Shown: positions 1-8,777, counted from the first letter of the stretch. The stretch: 13,808 nucleotides of DNA from Bacteroidales bacterium (GCA_029934875.1 JAOZLK010000039.1:1-13808), one strand, 5' to 3'. Translations and numbers: made by a program. The notes: a model not told the origin generated them from the letters alone.

Positions 1-710
1 AAACTGGTGTCGGGTGAATAATTCATGGTATAGTCGGTGGAGGCTGTAATGGGTGGACGGGGAAGCTCACTGGAGAGCTTGAAGTAATCCACGGTAATGG
101 AGTCTGCGCCTGAGTCCCTGTATCTGATGTTGAAGCGCTCGCCCGGAAGGAAGAAGCGCATGAATTTTGGATAACCACTGTGCAGCGATACAACCTTAAA
201 ATTCTGCGCATTAAATACATTGGTTTTATCCACATAAAGATACTCCAGTCCGATACTTCCACGGTTCATATCGGTGGCCTCCATTCGTAGGATATATCTC
301 TTTCCAGATGCCAGTGGCAGGGTCAAGGATGCGAAAAAGGCTGACTTATCTTCATCAGGGGCACCCAGCTTATAGCTTATTACTGCCGAATCCACTACCT
401 CACCCTCAAAACCCTGGTTCAGAGCAATCAGCTTGTATTTGAAGGAAAGGATTGCACGGTATTCCGATTCATCATTTGCCTGGTCGAACCTCAGTTCTGA
501 GGGATAGGCCCTGATGTAGAGTATGGAGTACCCTGCGTTCTCATGAAAAATGGAGTATTCGGGATGGAGGGATAATTGGCTGGGATTATAAAGCGATGCA
601 AGATAAATATCCGGAGCCCTGCTTGTTGTAACTTCGCTGGTCTTGCACCCATTCACCAGGAAAAGGAGCAGAATCATTACTCCCAACGTGCATAACAATC
701 TCCTTTCCAT
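1..710 (-). CDS. Lipoprotein, probable GWxTD-family protein (3' part outside window)
   Basis: The first 236 residues of a minus-strand gene whose end lies beyond the left edge. It starts at the ATG at 710-708 and opens with a lipoprotein signal: basic MERR, a hydrophobic stretch (residues about 8-19), then the lipobox V-N-G-C with the lipidated Cys at 22. The mature part looks beta-rich and soluble. Stretches such as 'YLYVDKTNVFNAQNF', 'FFLPGERFNIRYRDS' and 'ELPRPPI' resemble, from memory, the N-terminal region of Bacteroidota GWxTD-domain proteins, whose naming motif is C-terminal and would fall outside the window. The lipoprotein call rests on sequence; the family call is inference. The gene starts 13 bp after the ABC-F stop on the same strand, with no Shine-Dalgarno and no room for a separate promoter, so co-transcription with the ABC-F gene is likely. 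The function of the GWxTD family is not established. Confidence 0.75.
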   Translation of the reverse strand, partial: MERRLLCTLGVMILLLFLVNGCKTSEVTTSRAPDIYLASLYNPSQLSLHPEYSIFHENAGYSILYIRAYPSELRFDQANDESEYRAILSFKYKLIALNQGFEGEVVDSAVISYKLGAPDEDKSAFFASLTLPLASGKRYILRMEATDMNRGSIGLEYLYVDKTNVFNAQNFKVVSLHSGYPKFMRFFLPGERFNIRYRDSGADSITVDYFKLSSELPRPPITASTDYTMNYSPDTS

Positions 711-723
711 GACCCTAATTTAA

Positions 724-2718
724 CTATTTTCTTCGTGCCTCCGCTTTCTCAAGCTGAAGGGTATGTTTCTCCCAGTTCAGAAGTGCCTCATCATGCCTTT
801 TCTTCAAGAGCTCATACTCCTCGTATACCTGCATTCCACTTATGTTCTCAGGATTCATCAGCATGGCATCCATTCTGGCTAATTCAGCCTCGATCTCTTC
901 CACCTCCCTTTCCAGGGCTTTTACCCTGTTGGATATTTTCCGGATTTTCTTCTCCAGGACTTTTCGCTCCTCATATTGCAGCTTATTGTTGGTGCCGGCA
1001 GGCTTCTCCTGAACAGCTTTCACCCCGGGCTTCTCTTTCTTTTGGACCCTTTTTATATCTTTTACCGGAACTGTCGGGGTCTGATCCTTGCGTTCAATAT
1101 CCTTAAGCGAACCAATCTTCTTTCGTTGTATAAACTCATAGATCCCCCCGAGGTGTTCCTTTACCTTCTGATTCCTGAACTCGAATACCTTATCCACCAG
1201 GCCATCGAGGAATTCCCGGTCATGAGAAACCACAATAAGTGTACCATCAAAGGCCAACAGCGCATTCTTAAGAATATCTTTTGAACGCATATCAAGGTGA
1301 TTGGTGGGCTCATCCAGTATCAACAAATTAAAAGGCTGGAGGAGCATACTGGCCATTGCCAGGCGGGATCGTTCCCCGCCCGATAGCACCCTTACTTTCT
1401 TATCCACATCGTCTCCGCTGAAAATAAAGGCTCCCAGGATATCCCGAATGCGGCCGCGGATATCGCCCACAGCGACGCGGTCGACCGTTTCCAGTACGGT
1501 GAGGTCGCCATCCATGATCTCATCCTGGTTCTGGGCAAAATAGCCAAGTTCAACATTATGCCCCAATTTTATGATCCCGGTATGATCGAGTTCTCCAATC
1601 AGGATCCGGGACAGCGTTGTCTTCCCTTCCCCGTTCCGACCTACAAAAGCCACCTTCTCACCACGCTCAATGATCAGGTCCACCCCAGAGAGAACCCTGT
1701 GATCGCCAAAACTTTTCCCCAATCCATTTGCTTCCACAACAATGGTCCCGGAACGTTTGGCCGGAGGAAAACGAAGGTTCATGACCAGGTCATCCTCCTT
1801 CTCAACTTCGATCCGGTCGAGCTTTGCCAGCTGTTTGATCCTGGATTGCACCTGTACTGCCTTGGTTGCCTTGTATCTGAAGCGAGAGATGAACTGCTCG
1901 GTATCCTGGATCAGCTTTTGCTGGTTCTCATAGGCCGAGTTCTGGATCGTGATCCTCTCCTGCTTAAGTCCTTCGTACCTGGAGTATGAAACCTTGTAAT
2001 CATAGATTTTCCCAAGGGAAAGTTCAATGGTCCGGTTGGTGACCCGGTCGAGGAATACACGGTCGTGCGAGATGATCAGAACCCCTCCCTGGTAGGCACT
2101 CAAAAAATCCTCAAGCCATTGAATAGATTCAATATCCAGGTGGTTGGTGGGTTCATCAAGAAGAATGTAGTCGGGGCGTCGCAACAATATCTTGGCCAGC
2201 TCCACACGCATGCGCCATCCGCCGCTGAACTCATGCACCGGCCTCTGCATATCCTTCGCTTCGAATCCCAGGCCTGTGAGTGTCTGTTCCACATCGGCAT
2301 GGATACTGTGCCCGCCCTCCATCTCGAAGAGCTCATTTGCATTTGAAAGCTCCTGGATCAAATTCAGATAGGATTCTGTGTGATGATCTTCACGGTCTTC
2401 AAGCTCACGGGTAACAGACTTGATGCGCTCCTGAAGGTGGAGGACTTCAGCAAATGCATCCAGGGTTTCCATGTAAAGGCTTTTACCCCGCCTGTGCTTC
2501 ATCTGCTGGGGCAGGTAGCCCACTGTTGTTCCGGAAGTAATCACCACCCGTCCATCATCGGGATCCTGTTTCCGGTCAATTAAATTCAAAATTGTTGTCT
2601 TGCCGGCACCGTTACGGCCCACCAGTCCAATCCTGTCTCCCGGGTTCACCTGGAAACTGATTCGGTCGAACAATGTGAATGCCCCGAACCTGATACTTAC
2701 CCCATCTACCGAAATCAT
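724..2718 (-). CDS. ABC-F family ATPase (ribosome-associated translation factor)
   Basis: A 664-residue protein with two ABC ATPase domains and no membrane segments, which is the ABC-F (Uup/YheS/EttA-like) architecture. Domain 1 has Walker A GRNGAGKT (34-41), signature SGGW (165-168) and Walker B YILLDEPTNHLD (184-195). Domain 2 has Walker A GRNGEGKT (360-367), signature SGGER (446-450) and Walker B LLILDEPTNHLD (465-476). Both Walker B glutamates and both switch histidines (SHD) are present. The charged linker between the domains (about 240-310) corresponds to the P-site tRNA interaction motif. The C-terminus (about 580-664) is a Lys/Glu-rich coiled coil, as in Uup/YheS-type members. Known members bind the ribosomal E site and relieve stalling or give antibiotic protection; sequence alone does not say which applies here. 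The start at 2718 puts the first beta strand (MISVDGVSIRFG) at the very N-terminus, as is usual. It is probably the first gene of a two-gene unit with the downstream lipoprotein. Confidence 0.95.
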   Translation of the reverse strand: MISVDGVSIRFGAFTLFDRISFQVNPGDRIGLVGRNGAGKTTILNLIDRKQDPDDGRVVITSGTTVGYLPQQMKHRRGKSLYMETLDAFAEVLHLQERIKSVTRELEDREDHHTESYLNLIQELSNANELFEMEGGHSIHADVEQTLTGLGFEAKDMQRPVHEFSGGWRMRVELAKILLRRPDYILLDEPTNHLDIESIQWLEDFLSAYQGGVLIISHDRVFLDRVTNRTIELSLGKIYDYKVSYSRYEGLKQERITIQNSAYENQQKLIQDTEQFISRFRYKATKAVQVQSRIKQLAKLDRIEVEKEDDLVMNLRFPPAKRSGTIVVEANGLGKSFGDHRVLSGVDLIIERGEKVAFVGRNGEGKTTLSRILIGELDHTGIIKLGHNVELGYFAQNQDEIMDGDLTVLETVDRVAVGDIRGRIRDILGAFIFSGDDVDKKVRVLSGGERSRLAMASMLLQPFNLLILDEPTNHLDMRSKDILKNALLAFDGTLIVVSHDREFLDGLVDKVFEFRNQKVKEHLGGIYEFIQRKKIGSLKDIERKDQTPTVPVKDIKRVQKKEKPGVKAVQEKPAGTNNKLQYEERKVLEKKIRKISNRVKALEREVEEIEAELARMDAMLMNPENISGMQVYEEYELLKKRHDEALLNWEKHTLQLEKAEARRK

Positions 2719-2747
2719 CTTCTCACTTCTTCTTTAGTAATAATCCG

Positions 2748-2755
2748 CAAAAATA
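2748..2755 (-). promoter_or_regulatory. Candidate -7 element for the ABC-F gene
   Basis: Read on the minus strand, 2755-2748 is TATTTTTG, a full match to the Bacteroidota -7 consensus TAnnTTTG. It lies 29 bp upstream of the ABC-F ATG and would give a leader of roughly 25 nt. I find no TTG at the expected -33 spacing (19-21 bp), so only half of the promoter is supported. Confidence 0.4.
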
Positions 2756-2828
2756 GAACAAATCGGCGAGCCGTTTGTATATTTAAGCGTAGCAAACACA
2801 ATTCTGATTTTAAAAATGAAATTAGTTA

Positions 2829-2859
2829 TTGCAGAAGTTGTTGGGGAATGATACTTTTG
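2829..2859 (+). promoter_or_regulatory. Bacteroidota-type promoter of rlmD
   Basis: TTG at 2829-2831 and TACTTTTG at 2852-2859 are separated by 20 bp. This fits the Bacteroidota housekeeping consensus (-33 TTTG, 19-21 bp, -7 TAnnTTTG). Transcription would start near 2862, leaving a leader of only about 16 nt before the GTG start codon at 2879. Confidence 0.6.
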
Positions 2860-2878
2860 CCCGCTTATACATAAACTC

Positions 2879-4285
2879 GTGGGAAGAAAGAAAAAACCGT
2901 TACCGCTCTTAGAGAAAGTTACAATTGAGAACATAGGGGCTGAGGGCAAATCACTGGCCCGGGTCGATAACATGGTGGTTTTTGTAAAAGAAGCCATCCC
3001 CGGAGATGTGGCCGACCTCCAGGTATTCCGGAAAAAAGGACGTTACATGGAAGCAAGGGTGGTGAATTACCATAGCTTCTCGGACCAGCGTACAGAAGCT
3101 TTCTGCGAACACTTTGGAGTTTGTGGAGGCTGTAAATGGCAGCACCTTCCCTACGATCGCCAGCTTTTCTACAAGCAACAACAGGTGGAAGATGCCTTCA
3201 GGCACATTGCCGGAGTATCGATCCCGGAAACGACAGCAATTCTCCCCTCCAATCCTACCCGGGAATACAGGAATAAGATGGAGTTCACCTTTTCCCGCCA
3301 CCGCTGGCTACTGGATCATGAAGCAGCCTCCGATGAAGTCATTGAAAACACAAATGCAGTTGGCCTGCATGTTCCGGGCCGTTTTGACAAGGTAGTTGCC
3401 ATCGAGACCTGCCACCTGATGGGCGACCCGGTCAACCCGATCAGGAACTTCCTGCGGGATCTGGCACTGGAGAAGGGAGTTTCCTTTTACGATCACCGGA
3501 CCAATGAAGGGCTGATGAGAAACCTGATTATTCGCACTAGTACGCTTGGCGAGGTAATGGTGATCCTCTCAGTACAGTTTGATGAAGCGGTGGTTTACGA
3601 AATCCTTGACGAGCTGAAAAAAAAGTTTCCCGATCTGACAAGCCTGATGTACGTCATCAATCCGAAAAAGAATGAAACCCTTTACGACCAGGATATCCTG
3701 GTCTGGGCGGGCCGTGATCATATCTTTGAAAAGCTGGAGGACCTCACCTTTAAGATCGGACCCAAGTCTTTCTTTCAAACCAACTCCCACCAGGCTCTTG
3801 AACTCTACCGGAAGACCCGGGAATTTGCCGGATTGACAGGAAAGGAGATTGTCTATGACCTCTATACAGGCACAGGTACCATTGCCAACTTCATAGCCCC
3901 TGAAGCGGGACTTGTAGTGGGAATTGAATCTGTACCCGAGGCCATCGAGGATGCAAAGGAAAACTCGCGAATTAACAAGATCGCTAATACACGCTTTTTC
4001 GCTGGAGACATGAAAGATATTTTCTCTGACAGTTTTATCAGGGAGCAGGGGAAACCCGATGTAATCATCACTGATCCGCCCAGGGCCGGCATGCACTCAA
4101 AGGTGGTGGAGCAGATTCTTCGCATTGCTCCCCAACGTATTGTTTACGTTTCCTGCAATCCTGCCACACAGGCCAGGGATGTGGAAATCCTGGGCGATGC
4201 TTACAGTGTCGTAAAAATCCAACCCGTGGATATGTTTCCACATACCCACCACGTGGAGAATATTGCGCTCCTGGAACGAAAATAA
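2879..4285 (+). CDS. rlmD: 23S rRNA (uracil-C5)-methyltransferase, RlmD/TrmA family
   Basis: A 468-residue SAM-dependent enzyme that makes 5-methyluridine in RNA, most likely at 23S rRNA U1939. An N-terminal TRAM RNA-binding domain (about 11-63) is followed by the four iron-sulfur cysteines C76, C82, C85 and C178. Next come the QTN motif (300-302), the SAM-binding loop YTGTGT (329-334), DPPRAGMH (399-406), the catalytic Cys C426 in SCNPA and the general-base Glu E460 in HHVE. All catalytic and cluster residues are present, so the enzyme should be active. RlmC, TrmA and RlmCD share this fold; TRAM plus a four-Cys cluster favours RlmD or RlmCD over TrmA, but the target base cannot be fixed from sequence. 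The start is GTG: an in-frame TGA at 2849-2851 precedes it and no in-frame ATG lies between. Its stop is 2 bp from the stop of the convergent symporter gene. Confidence 0.92.
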   Translation: MGRKKKPLPLLEKVTIENIGAEGKSLARVDNMVVFVKEAIPGDVADLQVFRKKGRYMEARVVNYHSFSDQRTEAFCEHFGVCGGCKWQHLPYDRQLFYKQQQVEDAFRHIAGVSIPETTAILPSNPTREYRNKMEFTFSRHRWLLDHEAASDEVIENTNAVGLHVPGRFDKVVAIETCHLMGDPVNPIRNFLRDLALEKGVSFYDHRTNEGLMRNLIIRTSTLGEVMVILSVQFDEAVVYEILDELKKKFPDLTSLMYVINPKKNETLYDQDILVWAGRDHIFEKLEDLTFKIGPKSFFQTNSHQALELYRKTREFAGLTGKEIVYDLYTGTGTIANFIAPEAGLVVGIESVPEAIEDAKENSRINKIANTRFFAGDMKDIFSDSFIREQGKPDVIITDPPRAGMHSKVVEQILRIAPQRIVYVSCNPATQARDVEILGDAYSVVKIQPVDMFPHTHHVENIALLERK

Positions 4286-4287
4286 GC

Positions 4288-6024
4288 TTAACGACCCATC
4301 GGTAATTTCTCCTGGGGCCAATCCTTTCTAAAATCGATCCAGTATTTGCCGATGGTGGCCCGAATTTCCTTTCTTAGCACCAGGATTCCAAAGAGGTTTG
4401 GAATAGTCATAATGGCTATGGTAATGTAGGAGAGGTTCCAAACAATTGTGGTATCTGTAAAGGAGGCAAGAAAGAATCCCACAACATAAATCAGCCTGTA
4501 GAAGATCACATATTTTGAACCCACCAGGTAGGTGACCGCCCTGTCGCCGTAATAGGACCATGAAATGGCTGTGGAGAAGGCAAAAAGCAGCAATCCTATG
4601 GATACAATATATTTACCCCAGCTCCCGAGAATACTTCGGGTAAATGCCTGGGTGGTCAGAGCGGCACTGTGTATCAGAGACTCACCCGTAAAATACACCT
4701 CTCCCCCTTCGCTGCCCAATTCACTAAACCGAACCGTTCCTCCTGAAACAGGTACAGGACCGGTATACTTTTCCGCTCCACGGGTTACCTGCACATTCTC
4801 TGCAAAGGATTCGGCATGAACAATTGTGATACCAGGAGTCGAAACTTCACCATCTGTGACCTGCAGGTTTCCTGTAAACAGGGCAAGGGTGGTATCATTA
4901 CTGAAAGCACGACCGAGCAACAACTTATCTGCATCGTCCGTCTCGCTATAGCTTCCATCCAGAATTACAAGATCGGCCTGCTGAAACCTGTTTTCTATCT
5001 TTTCGTTCCATACGCCTGAAGAAAGCAGAACCAGGCCGGTAATGGTACAAATGATGATGGTGTCTATAAAGGGTTCAAGAATGGCTACCATTCCCTCAGA
5101 AACAGGCTCGTGAGCCTTGGCTGCACTGTGTGCAATGGGGGCAGAACCCTGTCCGGCCTCATTGGAAAAGAGCCCACGGTTCACTCCCTTATTGAAGGTA
5201 AAGGCAAAGCCGGCACCCAGAAAGCCACCCACCGCGGCACTGCCGCTAAAGGCATTGCTAAAGATTGAAGCAATGGAGGGAAGTATATTCTGGTAATTGG
5301 TGGCAATCACCAGGATCGCTCCCAAAATATAAATCAGGGCCATCAGGGGAACAAGGGTGGATGTTACTTTCGCAATCCGCTTGATCCCACCCACGATGAC
5401 TAGTCCAAGCAATACTGCAAGGACACCTCCTGTGAGTGCATGCTTGATGCCGAAGGAGGTAAACATGGATTCGGAGATGCTGTTAATCTGTGGCAAACTG
5501 CCGGTCCCAAAAGATGAAAGAATGGTGGCAAAAGCAAAAAATCCACCAAGAATTGCTCCCGTTTTAATAATCTTTCCGGATTTGGTGGTAATGTTCATCC
5601 GCTTTTTCATGTAATACATCGGACCGCCGGAGATGGAACCGTCGGGAAGAATATCCCTGTATTTATGGGAAATGGTAACCTCCACAAATTTGGTACACAT
5701 TCCCAGAACGGCAGTAATCAGCATCCAGAACAGTGCAGCCGGACCTCCCAGGTGGATTGCAAGGGCAACACCAGCGATATTCCCGGTACCCACTGTTCCG
5801 CTGAGTGCTGTGGTGAGTGCCTGGAAATGGGATGTATCACCCACATCCCCACTTTTATCAAATCTACCCTTAACAACCCGGATGGCGTGTCCGAAATACC
5901 TGATCTGGGGAAATCCCAGGTAGAAGGTAAAAAAAACGCCGGTACCCAGCAGAAGAAAGACAAACCACTGGTGGCCTCCCAGGTAACCATTCAGGAACAG
6001 GAGGAACTCATTGATCTTTTGCAT
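4288..6024 (-). CDS. AGCS-family sodium:alanine/amino-acid symporter with extra-membrane insert
   Basis: A 578-residue inner-membrane protein of the alanine/glycine:cation symporter family, which imports small neutral amino acids with sodium. Family hallmarks are the [15 protein letters not shown] region (76-90) followed by GGPAALFWM (93-101), SGGPMYY (132-138), the block '[20 protein letters not shown]' (282-301) and [14 protein letters not shown] (481-494 onward). About ten or eleven hydrophobic segments are visible. Family members are usually about 450-550 residues. The extra length here is a hydrophilic, acidic, beta-rich stretch (about 343-455) between the helix ending at SSGVW and the one starting near 472; in typical members this loop is roughly 20 residues. 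The reading frame is continuous and the flanking helices are normal, so this is a real insert and not a frameshift. The gene lies 41 bp downstream of the histidine kinase on the same strand. Substrate assignment (Ala/Gly/Ser) is from the family only. Confidence 0.93.
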   Translation of the reverse strand: MQKINEFLLFLNGYLGGHQWFVFLLLGTGVFFTFYLGFPQIRYFGHAIRVVKGRFDKSGDVGDTSHFQALTTALSGTVGTGNIAGVALAIHLGGPAALFWMLITAVLGMCTKFVEVTISHKYRDILPDGSISGGPMYYMKKRMNITTKSGKIIKTGAILGGFFAFATILSSFGTGSLPQINSISESMFTSFGIKHALTGGVLAVLLGLVIVGGIKRIAKVTSTLVPLMALIYILGAILVIATNYQNILPSIASIFSNAFSGSAAVGGFLGAGFAFTFNKGVNRGLFSNEAGQGSAPIAHSAAKAHEPVSEGMVAILEPFIDTIIICTITGLVLLSSGVWNEKIENRFQQADLVILDGSYSETDDADKLLLGRAFSNDTTLALFTGNLQVTDGEVSTPGITIVHAESFAENVQVTRGAEKYTGPVPVSGGTVRFSELGSEGGEVYFTGESLIHSAALTTQAFTRSILGSWGKYIVSIGLLLFAFSTAISWSYYGDRAVTYLVGSKYVIFYRLIYVVGFFLASFTDTTIVWNLSYITIAIMTIPNLFGILVLRKEIRATIGKYWIDFRKDWPQEKLPMGR

Positions 6025-6065
6025 GCCTCCAAAAATAGCAAATAATTAAATAGACGAAATATGGA

Positions 6066-8021
6066 TTAATCAGGCGGGAAGAGGGACAGAATATCCTTGA
6101 GTTGCTCCACGGAAAATGGCTTGGGCAAATAGGCATCAAAGCCCTCTTTCAGAAAACGGGCACGGTCTCCCACCAGGGCATGTGCAGACTGAACAACCAC
6201 TTTCAGGCCATCATGCCTGTCTTTCATAATCCGCATGCATTCGGTGCCGCTCAAAACATCCATCTGGTCATCCATAAACACCAGGTTGGGACGCGGATGT
6301 TTCTCAATAAGTTGCAGGGCCTCGAAGCCGGAAGCAGCTTTAAATACCTGGTGCCCCATGCCCGAGAGGATTTCGTAAAACAGCTCCAGGGAGTCCTGCT
6401 CATCATCCACCACCATAATCCTCATTCCAAAGTCAATTTGTTCGGCAAAGCCTTTCTCAGGCTTCATGGTAATGGCTGCATCCTCAAGCAGTATGGCTTT
6501 CCGGGGCAGCTCAACCTGGAAAAGAGCCCCCATACATTTCGTGGACTCCACCCAAATTCTTCCCCCCATCATCTCTACCAGGTTTTTACAAATGGCCAGG
6601 CCCAGGCCTGTTCCTCCGAATTTCCTTGTATTGGAACCATCAACCTGCCTGAACTGATCAAAAATCAGCTTGAAATTGTCGGCAGAGATGCCCACTCCTG
6701 AATCCTCAACAAAAAGAGTCACATTCTTCTTTGAAGCGGATGCCTTGAATCCGATACGGACCTTTCCCGACTCGGTGAATTTAATGGCGTTGTTTACCAG
6801 GTTTTTCATGACCTGGGATATCCGGACCACATCGATTTCAATTTCGCATTCGTCCTCCGCTTGTTCGGTAATAATTTCAATACCTGTTTTATTCAGGCGG
6901 CTGACTTCATCCAGGCCATACTGGTTCATTTCGGCAATCAATACTGAAAGCTTTTGTTTTCCATATATAAGGGGAAGCTGCTTACTCTCAATCTTGGCCA
7001 GATCAATAATATCAGAAATAAGGGCAAGCAGCAATTCAGAGTTACGAACGATGCGCTGCACATACATATTCCTTGCTGCTTCATCCAGACCGGGATTAAC
7101 CAGCAGGTTGGAAAAGCCAACTATGGAGTTCATGGGAGTACGAATCTCGTGTGACATGTTGGCCAGGAAAGCCGACTTTAACAAATCGCTCTCCTCGGCA
7201 CGTTCCTTGGCCTGTTCAAGCTCTTCAGTCTCCCTTTTTCGTTCTGTTACATCCCTGATAATGGTCAATATCATATCAGGATCCCCTTCCTTCGAGGATA
7301 TGATTACATTCTTGGAAGAGACGAAAAGGTACTCGCCAGATTTATGCCTGACACGGAAGTCGATCGACAGGGCACCATGGCTGATAAGCTCCTGTCCTCT
7401 TTCCTCAAGTTTGTCACGGTCTTCCTGATGAATAACATCAATCCATCCGTGCTTTACGAACTCCTCACGGCTATAGCCAAAGGTTCGGTAGAATGAAGGA
7501 TTGAACAGGATGATTTCATTTTCCACCGTAAAAAGACCTATGGCATCATCCGCAGCATCAAACAAGGTCCTGTATAAACGTTCACTTTCCTCCGCCGTGG
7601 ACAGTAGCTTTTTGTATTTCCCTGACATATCCATGGTAATTCCGCCAATCACGGTGCCCTTTCCGGATTCATCACGGTTCAGCACAGTTCCTCGATTGTA
7701 ATACCACTGCCACTCCCCCTTCTGATCCCGAAGCCTGAACTCAATTTCATAGAGATCATCCTCCCCATAAATCAGGCGCCGGATTTTTTCCAGGTTATCC
7801 TTTGTATCCTCAGGATGAATATTTTTATAAATCGATGGTGCGGACGGGTCAAACTCCTCCTGGGTGTAGCCCAGAAGAGTTAGTAAATGTGGACTGAGCA
7901 TCAATCTTCTTTCAAGGTGGTCCCAGTACCACCAGTGGAGACCAATCTGGGCCGAGGCCACGATGAACTCCATGGACGGTGCCCTCAGCTCCTGTGGTAT
8001 TTTCGACTTATACTCCTCCAT
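6066..8021 (-). CDS. Soluble PAS-PAS hybrid sensor histidine kinase with C-terminal receiver
   Basis: A 651-residue hybrid kinase with no signal peptide or membrane helix, so it is a cytoplasmic sensor. Order of domains: PAS 1, PAS_3-like with GYTQEEF and IHPED (about 22-136); PAS 2 with its PAC tail ending TERKR (about 146-263); HisKA with phospho-acceptor H291 in SHEIRTP (281-347); HATPase_c (about 395-507) with N box NLVNNAIKF, G1 DSGVGI and G2 GGTGLGLAI; a linker; then a receiver domain (about 533-651). Receiver residues: acidic D539/D540, phospho-acceptor D584, switch S612 and conserved K634 (KPF), so both phosphorylation steps look intact. There is no HPt or DNA-binding output domain, so phosphate probably passes to a separate partner or the receiver controls the kinase. 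The ligand is unknown; no haem, flavin or metal motif is evident. It is transcribed towards the symporter gene (41 bp gap) and divergently from DUF2461, across an 87-bp AT-rich spacer with no clear promoter match. Confidence 0.93.
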   Translation of the reverse strand: MEEYKSKIPQELRAPSMEFIVASAQIGLHWWYWDHLERRLMLSPHLLTLLGYTQEEFDPSAPSIYKNIHPEDTKDNLEKIRRLIYGEDDLYEIEFRLRDQKGEWQWYYNRGTVLNRDESGKGTVIGGITMDMSGKYKKLLSTAEESERLYRTLFDAADDAIGLFTVENEIILFNPSFYRTFGYSREEFVKHGWIDVIHQEDRDKLEERGQELISHGALSIDFRVRHKSGEYLFVSSKNVIISSKEGDPDMILTIIRDVTERKRETEELEQAKERAEESDLLKSAFLANMSHEIRTPMNSIVGFSNLLVNPGLDEAARNMYVQRIVRNSELLLALISDIIDLAKIESKQLPLIYGKQKLSVLIAEMNQYGLDEVSRLNKTGIEIITEQAEDECEIEIDVVRISQVMKNLVNNAIKFTESGKVRIGFKASASKKNVTLFVEDSGVGISADNFKLIFDQFRQVDGSNTRKFGGTGLGLAICKNLVEMMGGRIWVESTKCMGALFQVELPRKAILLEDAAITMKPEKGFAEQIDFGMRIMVVDDEQDSLELFYEILSGMGHQVFKAASGFEALQLIEKHPRPNLVFMDDQMDVLSGTECMRIMKDRHDGLKVVVQSAHALVGDRARFLKEGFDAYLPKPFSVEQLKDILSLFPPD

Positions 8022-8108
8022 TATTACTTAATAAATTCACTCTGCATATTAAAAATAACAATATCCATTGAACTTTATAACTAACTGCTCTGTTTTTAGA
8101 TTAAAAAG

Positions 8109-8777
8109 ATGAAACAAATATTTTCATTCCTGTCTGATCTCGAGCGGAACAACACGCGCGAATGGTTTAATGAAAACAAGGATCGATACCAGGAGGCCCT
8201 GTCACAATTCAGGGAGCTGGCCTCGGAGATGATTGCCGGGATCAGCAGTTTTGACCCCACACTGGATGGGATCGATGCAAAGCAGAGCATCTTCCGAATC
8301 TATAAGGATGTTCGTTTCTCTAAAGACAAATCCCCATACAAAACACATATGGGATGCTGGATGACCAAAGGGGGACGAAAATCAAGTGATGCCGGCTACT
8401 ATTTTCACCTTGAGCCCGGGAAATCATTTGCTGCTGCAGGTGTCTGGATGCCGCCCGCTGATCAGCTAAAACTGATCAGGGAGGAGATTCTCTATAATCC
8501 CGAAACATACCTGGAAGTCGTCTCTAAGCTGCTTTCCCTGAAGAAATATGAAAGGGGAGGTCTGGAAGACATGCTTAAAAAGGGGCCTGCGGGATTCCCA
8601 AAGGACTTTGCTCATATTGATGAGCTCAAATACAAACATCACATTTTCTCCAGGTCCTATAAAGATGCTGAACTATCAAGTAAAAATACCACTTCCCTTC
8701 TGTGCGAAGATTTTAAGGGTCTCTATCCCCTGGTCGCCTACCTCAATCATGCCATGTCCTTTACAGGCAACCATTGA
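8109..8777 (+). CDS. DUF2461 / TIGR02453 family protein
   Basis: A 222-residue soluble protein recognised by family motifs: FLSDLERNNTREWFNENK (7-24), the signature RIYKDVRFSKDKSPYKTH (63-80), AGYYFHLEPG (95-104) and a following GVWMP (111-115). Length and motif order match the DUF2461 family throughout, so it looks full-length. The biochemical function is unknown; the conserved Arg/Lys/Asp cluster at 63-80 suggests an active or binding site, which is inference. The ATG at 8109 follows an A-rich leader (ttaaaaag) and places the first motif at residue 7, as usual. It is divergent from the histidine kinase. The thioredoxin operon downstream has its own promoter, so this gene is probably monocistronic. 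Confidence 0.88.
   Translation: MKQIFSFLSDLERNNTREWFNENKDRYQEALSQFRELASEMIAGISSFDPTLDGIDAKQSIFRIYKDVRFSKDKSPYKTHMGCWMTKGGRKSSDAGYYFHLEPGKSFAAAGVWMPPADQLKLIREEILYNPETYLEVVSKLLSLKKYERGGLEDMLKKGPAGFPKDFAHIDELKYKHHIFSRSYKDAELSSKNTTSLLCEDFKGLYPLVAYLNHAMSFTGNH

Noticed and set aside
2816..2851. Short open frame (11 codons plus stop) upstream of rlmD that could be a leader peptide.
   Set aside because: It overlaps the predicted -33 and -7 boxes of the rlmD promoter, so it would not be on the transcript; most likely chance.
3569..4096. Minus-strand open frame (175 codons) inside rlmD.
   Set aside because: It is antisense to conserved methyltransferase motifs and has no family resemblance; a shadow frame.
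4659..4998. The symporter insert as a frameshift or sequencing artefact.
   Set aside because: The frame is open throughout and the family's helices resume normally on both sides.
6670..7428. Long plus-strand open frame (252 codons) inside the histidine kinase gene.
   Set aside because: It is antisense to a fully intact hybrid kinase, has Ser/Arg-rich composition typical of an antisense frame, and contains no recognisable domain.
8022..8108. Divergent promoters between the histidine kinase and DUF2461 genes.
   Set aside because: The best minus-strand match (TATTTTTA at 8057-8050) misses the final G and has no -33 partner; no plus-strand match at correct spacing. Promoters must exist here, but none can be placed.
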